Shown piece by piece: positions 8,855-17,336 of a stretch of DNA of 64,000 nt. Made by a program: the position numbers and the translations under genes. Source of the stretch: Labilibaculum euxinicum (GTDB lineage Bacteria; Bacteroidota; Bacteroidia; Bacteroidales; Marinifilaceae); assembly GCF_009795715.1 (NCBI RefSeq), contig NZ_WTCR01000004.1:248001-312000 (forward strand), given 5' to 3'. Position 1 is the stretch's first letter. Each line of letters starts with the position of its first letter. The notes under the pieces were generated by a model, which saw nothing but the letters and a program-made list of their open reading frames with translations, was not told the origin of the DNA and did no database searches.

Positions 8855-8947
8855 ATTTTGTTAATAAACCAGAACTAATTTAACAAAAATAACTATAGTA
8901 TACGAATATTTTCGATGCAGTGGGTATATGGACGATTAAGGCTAAAA

Positions 8948-11062
8948 TTAACTGGACGAAAGAACTTTCAGATAGGAGATTCCAAGTCGTATTTTATAAT
9001 ACTCAACCTCTTCTTTCATAAATAAATAGAGATCCTTAACATTACCAGTCTCATTCAAAGACCGGTAAGCGTCTTCTATTTGTTCCAATTCTGAAGAATT
9101 CAGATACTCTGTTAAATCGATATCTGCACCCTTTTCGTAGAGTGACGCCAAATGAGAATAAATGGTTACCGGGTTTATTTTACGGATACTTGCAATTTCT
9201 TCTACCGAAAAACCCTGCTTGTAATATTCATAAGTCTGATAAAAAGATTCGCCGCTCTTTTTGGCTTCCTGATTCTTTTTCTGACCAAACTCTACAATTT
9301 CATTAATGAATAAGTCACCATACAACTGATATTTTCGAACTCCAACTCCCGATATCAGTTTCATCTCAAATTCACTTGTAGGTTCTTCCTGAGCCATTTC
9401 CTGCAAACTGGCATCAGAGAATACTAAATACGGAGGAATGTTCTCTTCTCTTGAAATTTGCAAACGCAATTTTCGCAATGCTTCGAACAAACCCTCTCTG
9501 GCTTCTTGCTTCCCGGTTTTCAGGATAGGTTTTACCTCCGGATCGGACTTCATAGAAGCCAAATGAACCAAATTTACAAGTCGTTCACCAAAAAGAACTT
9601 CCCGGCCCTGAGCTGTCAGCTTTAGGGCATTCCCTTCGTCGTATGCAACAGAAATAAAACCTAAATTTAAAAGTTGAAGCATATATTGCTGCCAATCCTG
9701 ATGCGCGATATCCTTACCAACCCCATAAGTTTTTATTTTATGATATCCCTTACTCAAAATTTCCTGACGCGATGACCCCCGAATCACATCAATTAAAATT
9801 CCTGCGGGGACTTTTTCTTTTAACCGAACAATGGCTGAAAATGCCTTTTGTGCTATTATTGTTCCATCGAATACGCGGGGAGGATTTTTACATACATCAC
9901 AATTGTTGCAGTTCTCCTCTAAATGTTCACCAAAATAATTAAGCAAAATTTTTCTTCGGCATATTTGAGCATCACAAAATTGCTGGATTCGCTCCAATTT
10001 GGCATGTGAAACTTCTTTCTGTGCCGATTCCTCGATAAATTTCCGATGAACGATTACATCCGAAAAGCTATAAAATAAAAGCGTATCAGCCTTTAATCCA
10101 TCCCGGCCTGCACGACCAATCTCCTGATAGTAAGATTCTATATTCCGCGGTAGATTGTAATGAATCACCCAACGTACATTTGACTTGTCAATTCCCATTC
10201 CGAAGGCAATGGTAGCACAGATTATAGGGACTTCATCATTAATAAAATCCTCTTGCCGGCGTGCTCTTTCCTCGGCAGATAAACCAGCATGATAGTAGGA
10301 AGCATTTACCCCGGCATTTTTCAATTTTTCGGACAGGCCTTCCGTCGCTTTTCTGCTTAAACAATAAATAATTCCTGCCTGATGTGGCCGTTGACGTAAA
10401 AATCCAAGGATGGTTTTAAATTTATCCTTACCCGGCGCCACATTCAAACTTAAATTGGGACGATCGAATGAAGAATTATATTTTTTTGGATTTACCAGAC
10501 CCAATTGATTTACAATGTCTTTCTGGGTTAGATTATCAGCAGTAGCGGTTAAAGCAATTACCGGAACATGAGGAAATTGTTTTTTCAAATAGGCCATTTT
10601 AGCGTACTCCGGTCTAAAATCGTGCCCCCAAACAGAAATACAATGAGCTTCATCAATGGCAAATAAATTTACCTTAAGCTGTAAAAGCAAGTAATAAAAT
10701 TCGTGACTAAGCAATTTCTCAGGAGAAACATAGAGCAGTTTTATACTTCCTTCCGTGATTCTTTCCATGACATCTGCCTGTTGCTTCGCGGACTGTGAGC
10801 TGTTCAAAAAAGCTGCATCCACTCCGTTGGCATGCAAACCTTCTACCTGATCTTTCATTAGAGCAATCAAAGGAGAAACTACCACAGTAACTCCTTCCAT
10901 AATTAAAGCAGGTATTTGATAACAGATGGATTTACCGCCACCTGTTGGCATAATTACCAAGGCATCTTCACCCTGAAGTACTGATTTAATCACTTCCTCC
11001 TGTAAGGGCCGGAAATGGTCGTATCCAAAATATTTTTTTAATGCGCGTTTGGCTGTTGTCAT
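8948..11062 (-). CDS. recQ: ATP-dependent DNA helicase RecQ (full-length, with HRDC)
   Basis: The 704-residue SF2 helicase has Walker A TGGGKS (about 40-45), DEAH box at 137-140 with the RecQ-specific CISVWGHDFRPEY, and motif VI QEIGRAGRDG. A four-Cys zinc-binding RQC region follows (QICRRKILLNYFG then CNNCDVC, about 366-400), then a winged helix. An HRDC domain is at about 515-590, and a further C-terminal helical segment includes a HTH-like VEEIASIRKINPVTIYSHL. It unwinds DNA 3' to 5' in recombination repair. It is monocistronic in appearance. A second, shorter RecQ homologue lies at 37528-39435. Confidence 0.96.
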   Translation of the reverse strand: MTTAKRALKKYFGYDHFRPLQEEVIKSVLQGEDALVIMPTGGGKSICYQIPALIMEGVTVVVSPLIALMKDQVEGLHANGVDAAFLNSSQSAKQQADVMERITEGSIKLLYVSPEKLLSHEFYYLLLQLKVNLFAIDEAHCISVWGHDFRPEYAKMAYLKKQFPHVPVIALTATADNLTQKDIVNQLGLVNPKKYNSSFDRPNLSLNVAPGKDKFKTILGFLRQRPHQAGIIYCLSRKATEGLSEKLKNAGVNASYYHAGLSAEERARRQEDFINDEVPIICATIAFGMGIDKSNVRWVIHYNLPRNIESYYQEIGRAGRDGLKADTLLFYSFSDVIVHRKFIEESAQKEVSHAKLERIQQFCDAQICRRKILLNYFGEHLEENCNNCDVCKNPPRVFDGTIIAQKAFSAIVRLKEKVPAGILIDVIRGSSRQEILSKGYHKIKTYGVGKDIAHQDWQQYMLQLLNLGFISVAYDEGNALKLTAQGREVLFGERLVNLVHLASMKSDPEVKPILKTGKQEAREGLFEALRKLRLQISREENIPPYLVFSDASLQEMAQEEPTSEFEMKLISGVGVRKYQLYGDLFINEIVEFGQKKNQEAKKSGESFYQTYEYYKQGFSVEEIASIRKINPVTIYSHLASLYEKGADIDLTEYLNSSELEQIEDAYRSLNETGNVKDLYLFMKEEVEYYKIRLGISYLKVLSSS

Positions 11063-11305
11063 GGATCAATTTTGAAAGGGACAACAAAGCTACTACAATT
11101 GTGCCTAGCTAAAAAATGATTTTATCAACACAACAGATCTCAATTCATTAATAATACAAGTAAAACAAGATTTCCGGGTGGCTTTTTTTAAACATATCAA
11201 TGATATCTTAAACCTGACAAAGATCATACACAAAAAAAACATCATCATTAGCCAAAAAATTACTTTTGCAGCGAAATACAAACAACAAACACACAAACAA
11301 AAACT

Positions 11306-12484
11306 ATGAACGCAATTAAGTCGATTAGGGAAACTGATTTCCTTAAGAAACGAAGGTATGAGGCAGCAATGTTTCTGCTTACTTTTTTCGGAATTTTTGG
11401 TTATGTTGGTCACCAAATGGGTGTTGCCAATATGCTAAACACCATTATGAATACAGCATGGGATCTATTAATGAATACCGTATTCTACATTATGGGAATC
11501 ACAGTACTTTCGGGGGCTTTAGGCAAGTTGCTGATTGAATTTGGTGTGGTTCGTTTACTCGAGAAAATTCTTGCCCCTTTAATGAAGCCGCTGTTTAATC
11601 TTCCTGGTGTTGCTGCTTTGGCCGGAGTTCTAACTTTTCTATCCGACAACCCTGCTATTATCAGTTTGGCAAAGGATAAAAATTTCAGCAAGTATTTTAA
11701 AAATTATCAACTGGTTTCTTTAACCAATTTTGGTACTGCTTTTGGAATGGGTTTGATCGTAATCACTTTTATGTCGACTCTTAAAATACCAGGAAGCGAA
11801 GAAAACCTATTTGTACCAGCATTGATCGGACTGGCAGGAGCTTTGGCTGGCGCAGTTGTTTCGACCAGATTGATGCAGCGCTTAATAAAAGGTCACATTC
11901 CTGTAAGAAAAGATACAGATTTTGAAGGGGCTGCTGAAAAAATCAGTTTTAAATCGGAAGGTGGGGTATTTCTGCGGTTTCTGAACTCTATTTTGGATGG
12001 AGGTAAATCGGGTGTTGATTTAGGATTGGCTATTATTCCTGGCGTACTTATTATTTCGACCATGGTAATGATGCTGACCTTCGGCCCTAAAGATGCAGCT
12101 TTAGGTTATCAGGGAATTGCTTACGAAGGAGTTCCATTACTACCTGAATTAGCAGGACACATCTGGTGGTTGTTTGAAGGTTTGTTTGGATTCAAGCATC
12201 CTGAATTAATTGCATTCCCTGTAACATCATTGGGTGCTGTTGGTGCGGCAATGTCATTGGTAAAAGCATTTATTGCCAAGGGAATTATTGATGGAAATGT
12301 TATTGCTGTGTTTACCGCAATGGGGATGTGTTGGAGCGGCTATTTAAGTACTCATACAGCCATGCTTGATACACTTAACTATCGGGAATTAACATCAAAA
12401 GCCTTGCTTTCACACACTATTGGGGGAATTATAGCGGGGACTTTCGCCCATTACCTCTATGTACTTGTAAGTTTATTTCAATAA
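11306..12484 (+). CDS. Nucleoside-recognition (Gate) domain membrane protein
   Basis: The 392-residue integral membrane protein has about eight to nine hydrophobic segments and two Gate-like repeats, for example MGITVLSGALGKLL with LTFLSDNPAIISLAKD in the first half and FPVTSLGAVGAAM with MCWSGYLSTHTAML in the second. It belongs to the Gate/nucleoside-recognition family related to spore-maturation and nucleoside-transporter proteins. The substrate is not known for this branch. It is divergent from recQ, with a 243-nt intergenic region that must contain both promoters, and it ends at a clear terminator (12509-12538). Transport is the likely role, but the ligand is unassigned. Confidence 0.75.
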   Translation: MNAIKSIRETDFLKKRRYEAAMFLLTFFGIFGYVGHQMGVANMLNTIMNTAWDLLMNTVFYIMGITVLSGALGKLLIEFGVVRLLEKILAPLMKPLFNLPGVAALAGVLTFLSDNPAIISLAKDKNFSKYFKNYQLVSLTNFGTAFGMGLIVITFMSTLKIPGSEENLFVPALIGLAGALAGAVVSTRLMQRLIKGHIPVRKDTDFEGAAEKISFKSEGGVFLRFLNSILDGGKSGVDLGLAIIPGVLIISTMVMMLTFGPKDAALGYQGIAYEGVPLLPELAGHIWWLFEGLFGFKHPELIAFPVTSLGAVGAAMSLVKAFIAKGIIDGNVIAVFTAMGMCWSGYLSTHTAMLDTLNYRELTSKALLSHTIGGIIAGTFAHYLYVLVSLFQ

Positions 12485-12508
12485 ATATATTTCACACCTA
12501 TATTTATT

Positions 12509-12538
12509 AATGCCATCTCCTGTAGATGGCATTTTTTT
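12509..12538 (+). terminator. Intrinsic terminator of the Gate-family gene
   Basis: AATGCCATCT (12509-12518) pairs with AGATGGCATT (12524-12533) over a CCTGT loop, followed by a run of T residues. It starts 25 nt after the stop. Confidence 0.9.
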
Positions 12539-12694
12539 ATAATTGGGATTGATCTGCGAATCTGTTTACCCTCAAATTGTTTTCGATTTGGCTTCTAACA
12601 ATGGTGAAAGCCTTATTTGACTTCGTATTTTCTATCATTCAACCTTGTTGGAATCACTGCAAAACTGAAAAAACATGATAATACATGTATTAAA

Positions 12695-12795
12695 AGCCTT
12701 GCCAGCGACAGAATGAACACTCCCTGCATAGCTGAGAGCCTTGCCAGCGACAGAATGAGCACTCCCTGCAAAGCCGAGAGCCTCGCCAAAAATAG
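12695..12795. repeat. 42-bp tandem repeat array A
   Basis: Two near-identical 42-bp units (12695-12736 and 12737-12778) are followed by a partial third from 12779. Each unit begins AGCCTTGCCAGCGACAGAAT and contains the core TCCCTGCAWAGC. The array lies in a 596-nt region (12485-13080) with no convincing gene between a Gate-family gene and mutS2. Short open frames across it exist only because 42 is a multiple of three. Confidence 0.8.
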
Positions 12796-12930
12796 TCGGA
12801 TGTTGCCCTTCACACTTGCAGATGGCCCCATCACCGCTTATTTTGAGTATTTCATTAGTGCAGGACACAAAACTACATTTACGGTGCAGGTAAACACGCT
12901 TGCGAGAGCACAATTCCAATACAGAAACAG

Positions 12931-13056
12931 GGTCCCCAGCTTTGCAGGGAACCTTCAGACTATTTAATTGGAGGCTCCAAGCTATGCATGGAACCTACCA
13001 ACTGTTTAATTTGGGGCTCCAAGCTAGTGCAGGACACCAAACTACGAACAAATTTT
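12931..13056. repeat. 42-bp tandem repeat array B, inverted relative to array A
   Basis: Diverged units start at 12931, 12973 and 13015, again spaced exactly 42 bp. They share a GGTCCCC/GGCTCC start, the core GCTWTGCAKGGA and a TTTAATT segment. The core is the reverse complement of the core in array A, so the two arrays face each other. AGTGCAGGACAC followed by AAACTAC-type sequence also occurs at 12857 and 13026. No transposase or CRISPR-associated gene is nearby. Confidence 0.7.
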
Positions 13057-13080
13057 AGGTCTTAAATACTTGCGGGAAGC

Positions 13081-15573
13081 TTACTCCATGGTAACTACAG
13101 TGATTCCAGCACCACCCATCTGAATTTTTTCATCACGAAAGTGCTGCACCAAATCTACAGTTTGTAAGTACTCGCGAATCATTTGGCGAAGAATTCCTCC
13201 TCCTGTTCCATGCAGAATACGAAATTCGTGCACATCCAGCATGATAATATCATCGATATGGTCAATCACCACCTGCAATGCCTCTTCGCCACGCATTCCC
13301 CTTACATCCAAATCTGCTTTAAAGCTTAGCTTGCGTTTCGATATTTTTTCCTGAATTAAAGAAGAGGTTCTGTTATAAGTCTTTTCCTCCTTTTTAACCT
13401 GAGACCGACTCACTTTCGTCAATCGATTCACTTTAACCGAAGTTAGAATACTGCCAAAGGCCACCACCGCAGTTTTTTTGTTGATCTCGATTACTTCGCC
13501 TACGGCGGATTGATTGTCAAGCTTCACCAAATCAGCCTTTTCGATCACATCAGGATTGAACTGAACTTTACTTTTTGCTGTAACCGGAACTTTGGATTCA
13601 TCTCCTGCTTTCTCTTTTTTTGTTTTATTTGAGCGCTCTTTCAGCTTCTGAATCTTCTTATTGATTCTCTCCTCTTCTTCCAATTCCCCCTCAGTCAACT
13701 GAATTTTAACCTGCTCAAATTCTTTTCTGATTTCGCGGGTACGCTCTTTTTCAGCTTTATTCTCCTTAATTTCCCGAATGGTTTTTTCGATGGATTTGTT
13801 TGCGCTGTTCAATAACTGAGCGGCTTCTTCTTTTGCTTTCTCTATTATCTCTTTTCGAAGCTTGCTGGCTTCTTTCAACTCTTTGTCGTATTGTTCTACC
13901 AATACATTCAGTCTCTTATCACTTTTACGGATGTTATCGCGTTTGCTTTCCCAGTATCGCTTATCGCGGACAATATCACGCAAGTGCTTGTCGAAATTGA
14001 TATGATCTTCACCAATTTTTTCCGTAGCATCTTTCAAAATCTCCTCGGGCAAACCAATTTTACGCGCAATTTCGAATGCAAAAGATGATCCCGGTTTCCC
14101 CACCGCCAACTGGAACAAAGGCCGCATTTGGTGCGAATCGTATAACATGGCTCCGTTTTCAATCCCATCGGCCTCTGATGCAAAATGCTTTAAGCCCGAA
14201 TAGTGAGTTGTGATTACACCTCGTACCTTCTTGCGGTTTAGCTTATCTAAAATTGATTCGGCAATGGCTCCCCCCAATGCGGGCTCGGTTCCTGAACCAA
14301 ATTCATCAATCAAAATCATTGTATTGGTATTCGAGTGACGAAGAAAATGCTTCATGTTCATCAAATGAGAACTATAAGTACTCAAATCATTTTCGATGGA
14401 CTGCTCGTCACCCATATCCATGAAAATGTTGTCGAAAATTCCAATTTTAGATTCCTCGCCCATAGAAACCAACAAACCGCACTGAAACATATACTGCATC
14501 AGCCCCAAGGATTGAAGACAAACCGATTTACCTCCGGCATTTGGTCCGGAAATCAGCACCATTCTCTGCTCATCGCTAATCTCGATGCTAAGAGGAACTA
14601 CTTTTCGTCCTTCTTTTTGCAGAGTAAGGTAAAGCAAGGGATGAACGGCTTTCTCCCAAAGGGCAGTCGGCGTCTTCACCATTTTAGGCAGTACCGCTTT
14701 TACCTGTATGGCAAACATGGCCTTGGCACGAATAAAATCCATTTTTGCCAAAAACTCGAATGCCTTAAATAAATCACCTATATAAGGTCGAAGCTGGGCA
14801 GTAAAATCCTGTAATATTTTAATAATTTCACGGCGTTCGGCATATTCCAACTCGCGAATTTCATTGTTTGTTTCAACAATTTCCGATGGCTCGATATAAC
14901 TGGTTTTACCGGTTGCTGATTCATCGTGAACAATTCCTTTAATTTTTCGTTTGTGAGCCGATGGAATTGGAATAACAGCTCTTCCATCGCGAATAGAAAG
15001 GGCTACATCCTGATCGACCCAACCCTCTTTTTGTGCTGCACGCAGCAAAGTTTGCATCCGCTTCGAAATGGTCGATTGTTTTTGAATCAGACTACTGCGA
15101 ATCTGCTGCAGTGCCGGCGATGCATTGTCTTTTATTCTGCCGTTTTTTGTGATAATCGCATTGATCCGATCAAAAAGGAAGGGATACATTTTCACATTCC
15201 CTGTCAACTTTTTCAGATATGGATATTCCTTTTCTTCTGTATTCTGAAAAAAGCGAAGTATGGCAGAAATAGATTCCAGAGATCTTTTTAGATTGTAGAG
15301 TTCTTCCAATTCCAGATAAGTTCCTTCAATTCTTGCTTTTTCGAGACTTTGACGAACATCAATAAAATATCCTAAGGGAAAGCTATCCTCATCTAAACAA
15401 ATGGTTTTAAACTCGTTGGTTTCATTCACCAAACGATTTACCATGTTAAAAGAAGAGGAAAACTGAATGGCATCCACCAAATCGCGTCCCAATGAACTTA
15501 AACATTGTTTTTTAACCAGTTCTCTTACTCTGTCGAACCGTATTTTTGCTTCAAAATTTTCCGGATATATCAC
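13081..15573 (-). CDS. mutS2: MutS2-family ATPase with Smr nuclease domain
   Basis: With the GTG start at 15573 the protein is 830 residues and begins (V/M)IYPENFEAKIRFD, the usual N-terminus of MutS2. The frame is open to 15696, but that extension is unlike the family and overlaps the upstream TPR gene. The core/clamp helices precede a MutS-type ATPase with Walker A GPNAGGKS (about 343-350) and the Walker B/signature region TMILIDEFGSGTEP. A long coiled coil with a KOW-like segment follows, then a C-terminal Smr domain (LDVRGMRGEEAL, LHGTGGGILRQMI). MutS2 proteins suppress recombination and rescue collided ribosomes in other bacteria (family knowledge). It lies 98 nt downstream of the TPR gene. 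Confidence 0.93.
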   Translation of the reverse strand: MIYPENFEAKIRFDRVRELVKKQCLSSLGRDLVDAIQFSSSFNMVNRLVNETNEFKTICLDEDSFPLGYFIDVRQSLEKARIEGTYLELEELYNLKRSLESISAILRFFQNTEEKEYPYLKKLTGNVKMYPFLFDRINAIITKNGRIKDNASPALQQIRSSLIQKQSTISKRMQTLLRAAQKEGWVDQDVALSIRDGRAVIPIPSAHKRKIKGIVHDESATGKTSYIEPSEIVETNNEIRELEYAERREIIKILQDFTAQLRPYIGDLFKAFEFLAKMDFIRAKAMFAIQVKAVLPKMVKTPTALWEKAVHPLLYLTLQKEGRKVVPLSIEISDEQRMVLISGPNAGGKSVCLQSLGLMQYMFQCGLLVSMGEESKIGIFDNIFMDMGDEQSIENDLSTYSSHLMNMKHFLRHSNTNTMILIDEFGSGTEPALGGAIAESILDKLNRKKVRGVITTHYSGLKHFASEADGIENGAMLYDSHQMRPLFQLAVGKPGSSFAFEIARKIGLPEEILKDATEKIGEDHINFDKHLRDIVRDKRYWESKRDNIRKSDKRLNVLVEQYDKELKEASKLRKEIIEKAKEEAAQLLNSANKSIEKTIREIKENKAEKERTREIRKEFEQVKIQLTEGELEEEERINKKIQKLKERSNKTKKEKAGDESKVPVTAKSKVQFNPDVIEKADLVKLDNQSAVGEVIEINKKTAVVAFGSILTSVKVNRLTKVSRSQVKKEEKTYNRTSSLIQEKISKRKLSFKADLDVRGMRGEEALQVVIDHIDDIIMLDVHEFRILHGTGGGILRQMIREYLQTVDLVQHFRDEKIQMGGAGITVVTME

Positions 15574-15671
15574 GCGCTGCTCTACAATCTTAATTATTTC
15601 TTCTGCAAAATTAATAAAAGACTTGGATGCACAAAAAGAAAGGAACAACACACTTGTGCTATTCCTTGATA

Positions 15672-16349
15672 TTATTGAGGAACTTCTGTTTTGCAATTTT
15701 TCCCGACATATTCTTCAGACTGACTTACTCCCAAGCTTACGGCTTGTTTCCAATCTTTACATGCTGCTTCTATCTCTCCCATCTTAAAGAAACAAATGCC
15801 TCGGTTTGCAAAAGCGACACCATAATCGGGCTTTAAATTAAGTGCGTAGGTATAATCTAAAACTGCAGTACTAATCATGTTTTTTTCCAGGCAAATATTA
15901 GCCCGGTTAAAATAATACTTATGCACCAGATAGAAATCCTCACCATTCATTTTACTGTAAGCAATTGCCATACTATACTCTGCCATTGCTCTTTTTACTT
16001 CTCCTTTAGCCTTGTACATTTCGCCCAAATAGTAACAGATCTCATCGTCTTGCTGAAATATTTTTTTAGATTTCTGCAAAATGGATATAGCTGTGTCGAT
16101 TTTAGTAGAATCGTTCATAGCGACAGTATATAATTGCAAATATGGATTGCGAAAAGTTGAGTCTGTTGAAATTGCTTTAGTAAACTGTTCAAATGCTTCG
16201 CTCACCTTACTATTCCTGTTATTCTCAATTGCAAGATTGTATAATTCGATCGCTTTGTTTCTATCAGCAAGAGAAACGTCGTAAACTTGTGCTTGCACAG
16301 TAAATTGAAGAGCAACTAATAATAAGAGAAAAGGTATTATTAATTTCAT
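15672..16349 (-). CDS. Secreted TPR-repeat protein
   Basis: The 225-residue protein has a signal peptide (MKLIIPFLLLLVALQFTVQAQ) and then about four to five tetratricopeptide repeats covering about 30-210. These include RNKAIELYNLAIENN, ISILQKSKKIFQQDD, CYYLGEMYKAKGEVKRAMAEY and AFANRGICFFKMGEIEAA. It is probably a periplasmic protein-interaction scaffold with no enzymatic motif. It precedes mutS2 on the same strand with 98 nt between them when mutS2 starts at GTG 15573, so co-transcription is possible but a functional link is not implied. Confidence 0.8.
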   Translation of the reverse strand: MKLIIPFLLLLVALQFTVQAQVYDVSLADRNKAIELYNLAIENNRNSKVSEAFEQFTKAISTDSTFRNPYLQLYTVAMNDSTKIDTAISILQKSKKIFQQDDEICYYLGEMYKAKGEVKRAMAEYSMAIAYSKMNGEDFYLVHKYYFNRANICLEKNMISTAVLDYTYALNLKPDYGVAFANRGICFFKMGEIEAACKDWKQAVSLGVSQSEEYVGKNCKTEVPQ

Positions 16350-16411
16350 AAATTAAAATTTAGGTATTAACCACTTGTAATGTTATAACAAAAGGTTAAG
16401 AATCAATTAAA

Positions 16412-16445
16412 ATGCTGAATCGAACAACCGTCCAATTCAGCATTA
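16412..16445 (-). terminator. Terminator-like hairpin after the outer-membrane protein gene
   Basis: AATGCTGAAT (16412-16421) pairs with ATTCAGCATT (16436-16445) over a 14-nt loop, followed on the minus strand by TTTAATT. It lies 22 nt downstream of the stop of the gene at 16468. Confidence 0.65.
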
Positions 16446-16467
16446 AAAATAAGAATTATTCTATTTC

Positions 16468-17073
16468 TTAAAATCGATAGGCGAGAGTTAATAGAACAGA
16501 ACTATTCTTCAATCCATATCTAGAACCTGAAATATCAGTCGTTTCTTCATTTCCATAATTATAACTTTTCTTAACCTCCCCATCTTGAAAGTTAATACCT
16601 GGTAATACTTCTGCCCCTAAAACCAATTTATGGTTGATGGTGTAATTAAACCCCAAAACAAAATTAAATCCATATTTCGATGTTGAATTTTTTGTCGTCA
16701 TCCAATCCTGAGTATCCAAACTAGTCTTATCTTCTCTTTTAACAGACGAATATCCATAAACTATATCGAAACCACATCTAAACTCAAAGTTATCATCAAT
16801 CGATGTTCTATATTCTCTACCTACCATTAGATCAAACCCGAAATTATTGTTTATCACCTTAGCTTGCTCTGGATATTTTAAAGTATTTTTTCCTCCGGTT
16901 AAAAGAAGAGTATTAAATCTCCACATCGCTTTTTGTGTACCTACTTTGTAGGTAATTCCAAATTCATCCAGATTACTAAAGGAAAGTCCGACTTCCTTTT
17001 GTTTCGTTTTTTCCTGTGCCATTACCAACAAGGAAAATGCAACTGCCAAAGTTGTGAAAAGTACTTTTTTAAT
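16468..17073 (-). CDS. Putative secreted outer-membrane protein with no canonical start codon
   Basis: The frame encodes a signal peptide reading (I)KKVLFTTLAVAFSLLVMAQE and then about 180 residues of alternating strands ending LLTLAYRF, typical of a small outer-membrane barrel. No ATG, GTG or TTG lies ahead of the KK-hydrophobic-A-Q signal; an in-frame TAA sits just upstream at about 17088. The first TTG (17049) would remove the basic N-region and leave 193 residues. Initiation at the ATT codon at 17073 would give the complete signal (201 residues) and is proposed here. A sequencing error or TTG initiation remain alternatives. There is no partner gene: mutS2/TPR lie downstream and the symporter is divergent. 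Confidence 0.6.
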   Translation of the reverse strand: MKKVLFTTLAVAFSLLVMAQEKTKQKEVGLSFSNLDEFGITYKVGTQKAMWRFNTLLLTGGKNTLKYPEQAKVINNNFGFDLMVGREYRTSIDDNFEFRCGFDIVYGYSSVKREDKTSLDTQDWMTTKNSTSKYGFNFVLGFNYTINHKLVLGAEVLPGINFQDGEVKKSYNYGNEETTDISGSRYGLKNSSVLLTLAYRF

Positions 17074-17336
17074 TTTAATTAATATTTAATAAATAATATA
17101 AATCAAAAACTCAATGAAGTTAATATAACTATTATTTAATAACAAATTATATAAAGTATTAAGTAATATATTTTATCATGAATAAAGCATCGCATTATTC
17201 CTTACCACACTGTTCGTGTAACTTCCCAATAAGAGAATATTCTTAATTTCAATTTTAGACTATTAAAAATAAACCTTTATCTTAGAAAGATTTTAAAATA
17301 AATCTATTAACCCAAAAACTACTAATCCCCTATTTT

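Noticed and set aside
12613-12967. Overlapping short frames across 12613-12967 with repetitive peptides.
   Set aside because: They arise because the 42-bp tandem repeat is a multiple of three and is open in several frames on both strands. No ribosome-start context or domain supports them.
12695-13056. CRISPR array.
   Set aside because: The repeats are directly contiguous with no spacers of constant length, units diverge in array B, and no cas gene is nearby.
15574-15696. MutS2 start at 15696.
   Set aside because: The extra 41 residues do not resemble the family and overlap the TPR gene. The family N-terminus begins at GTG 15573.
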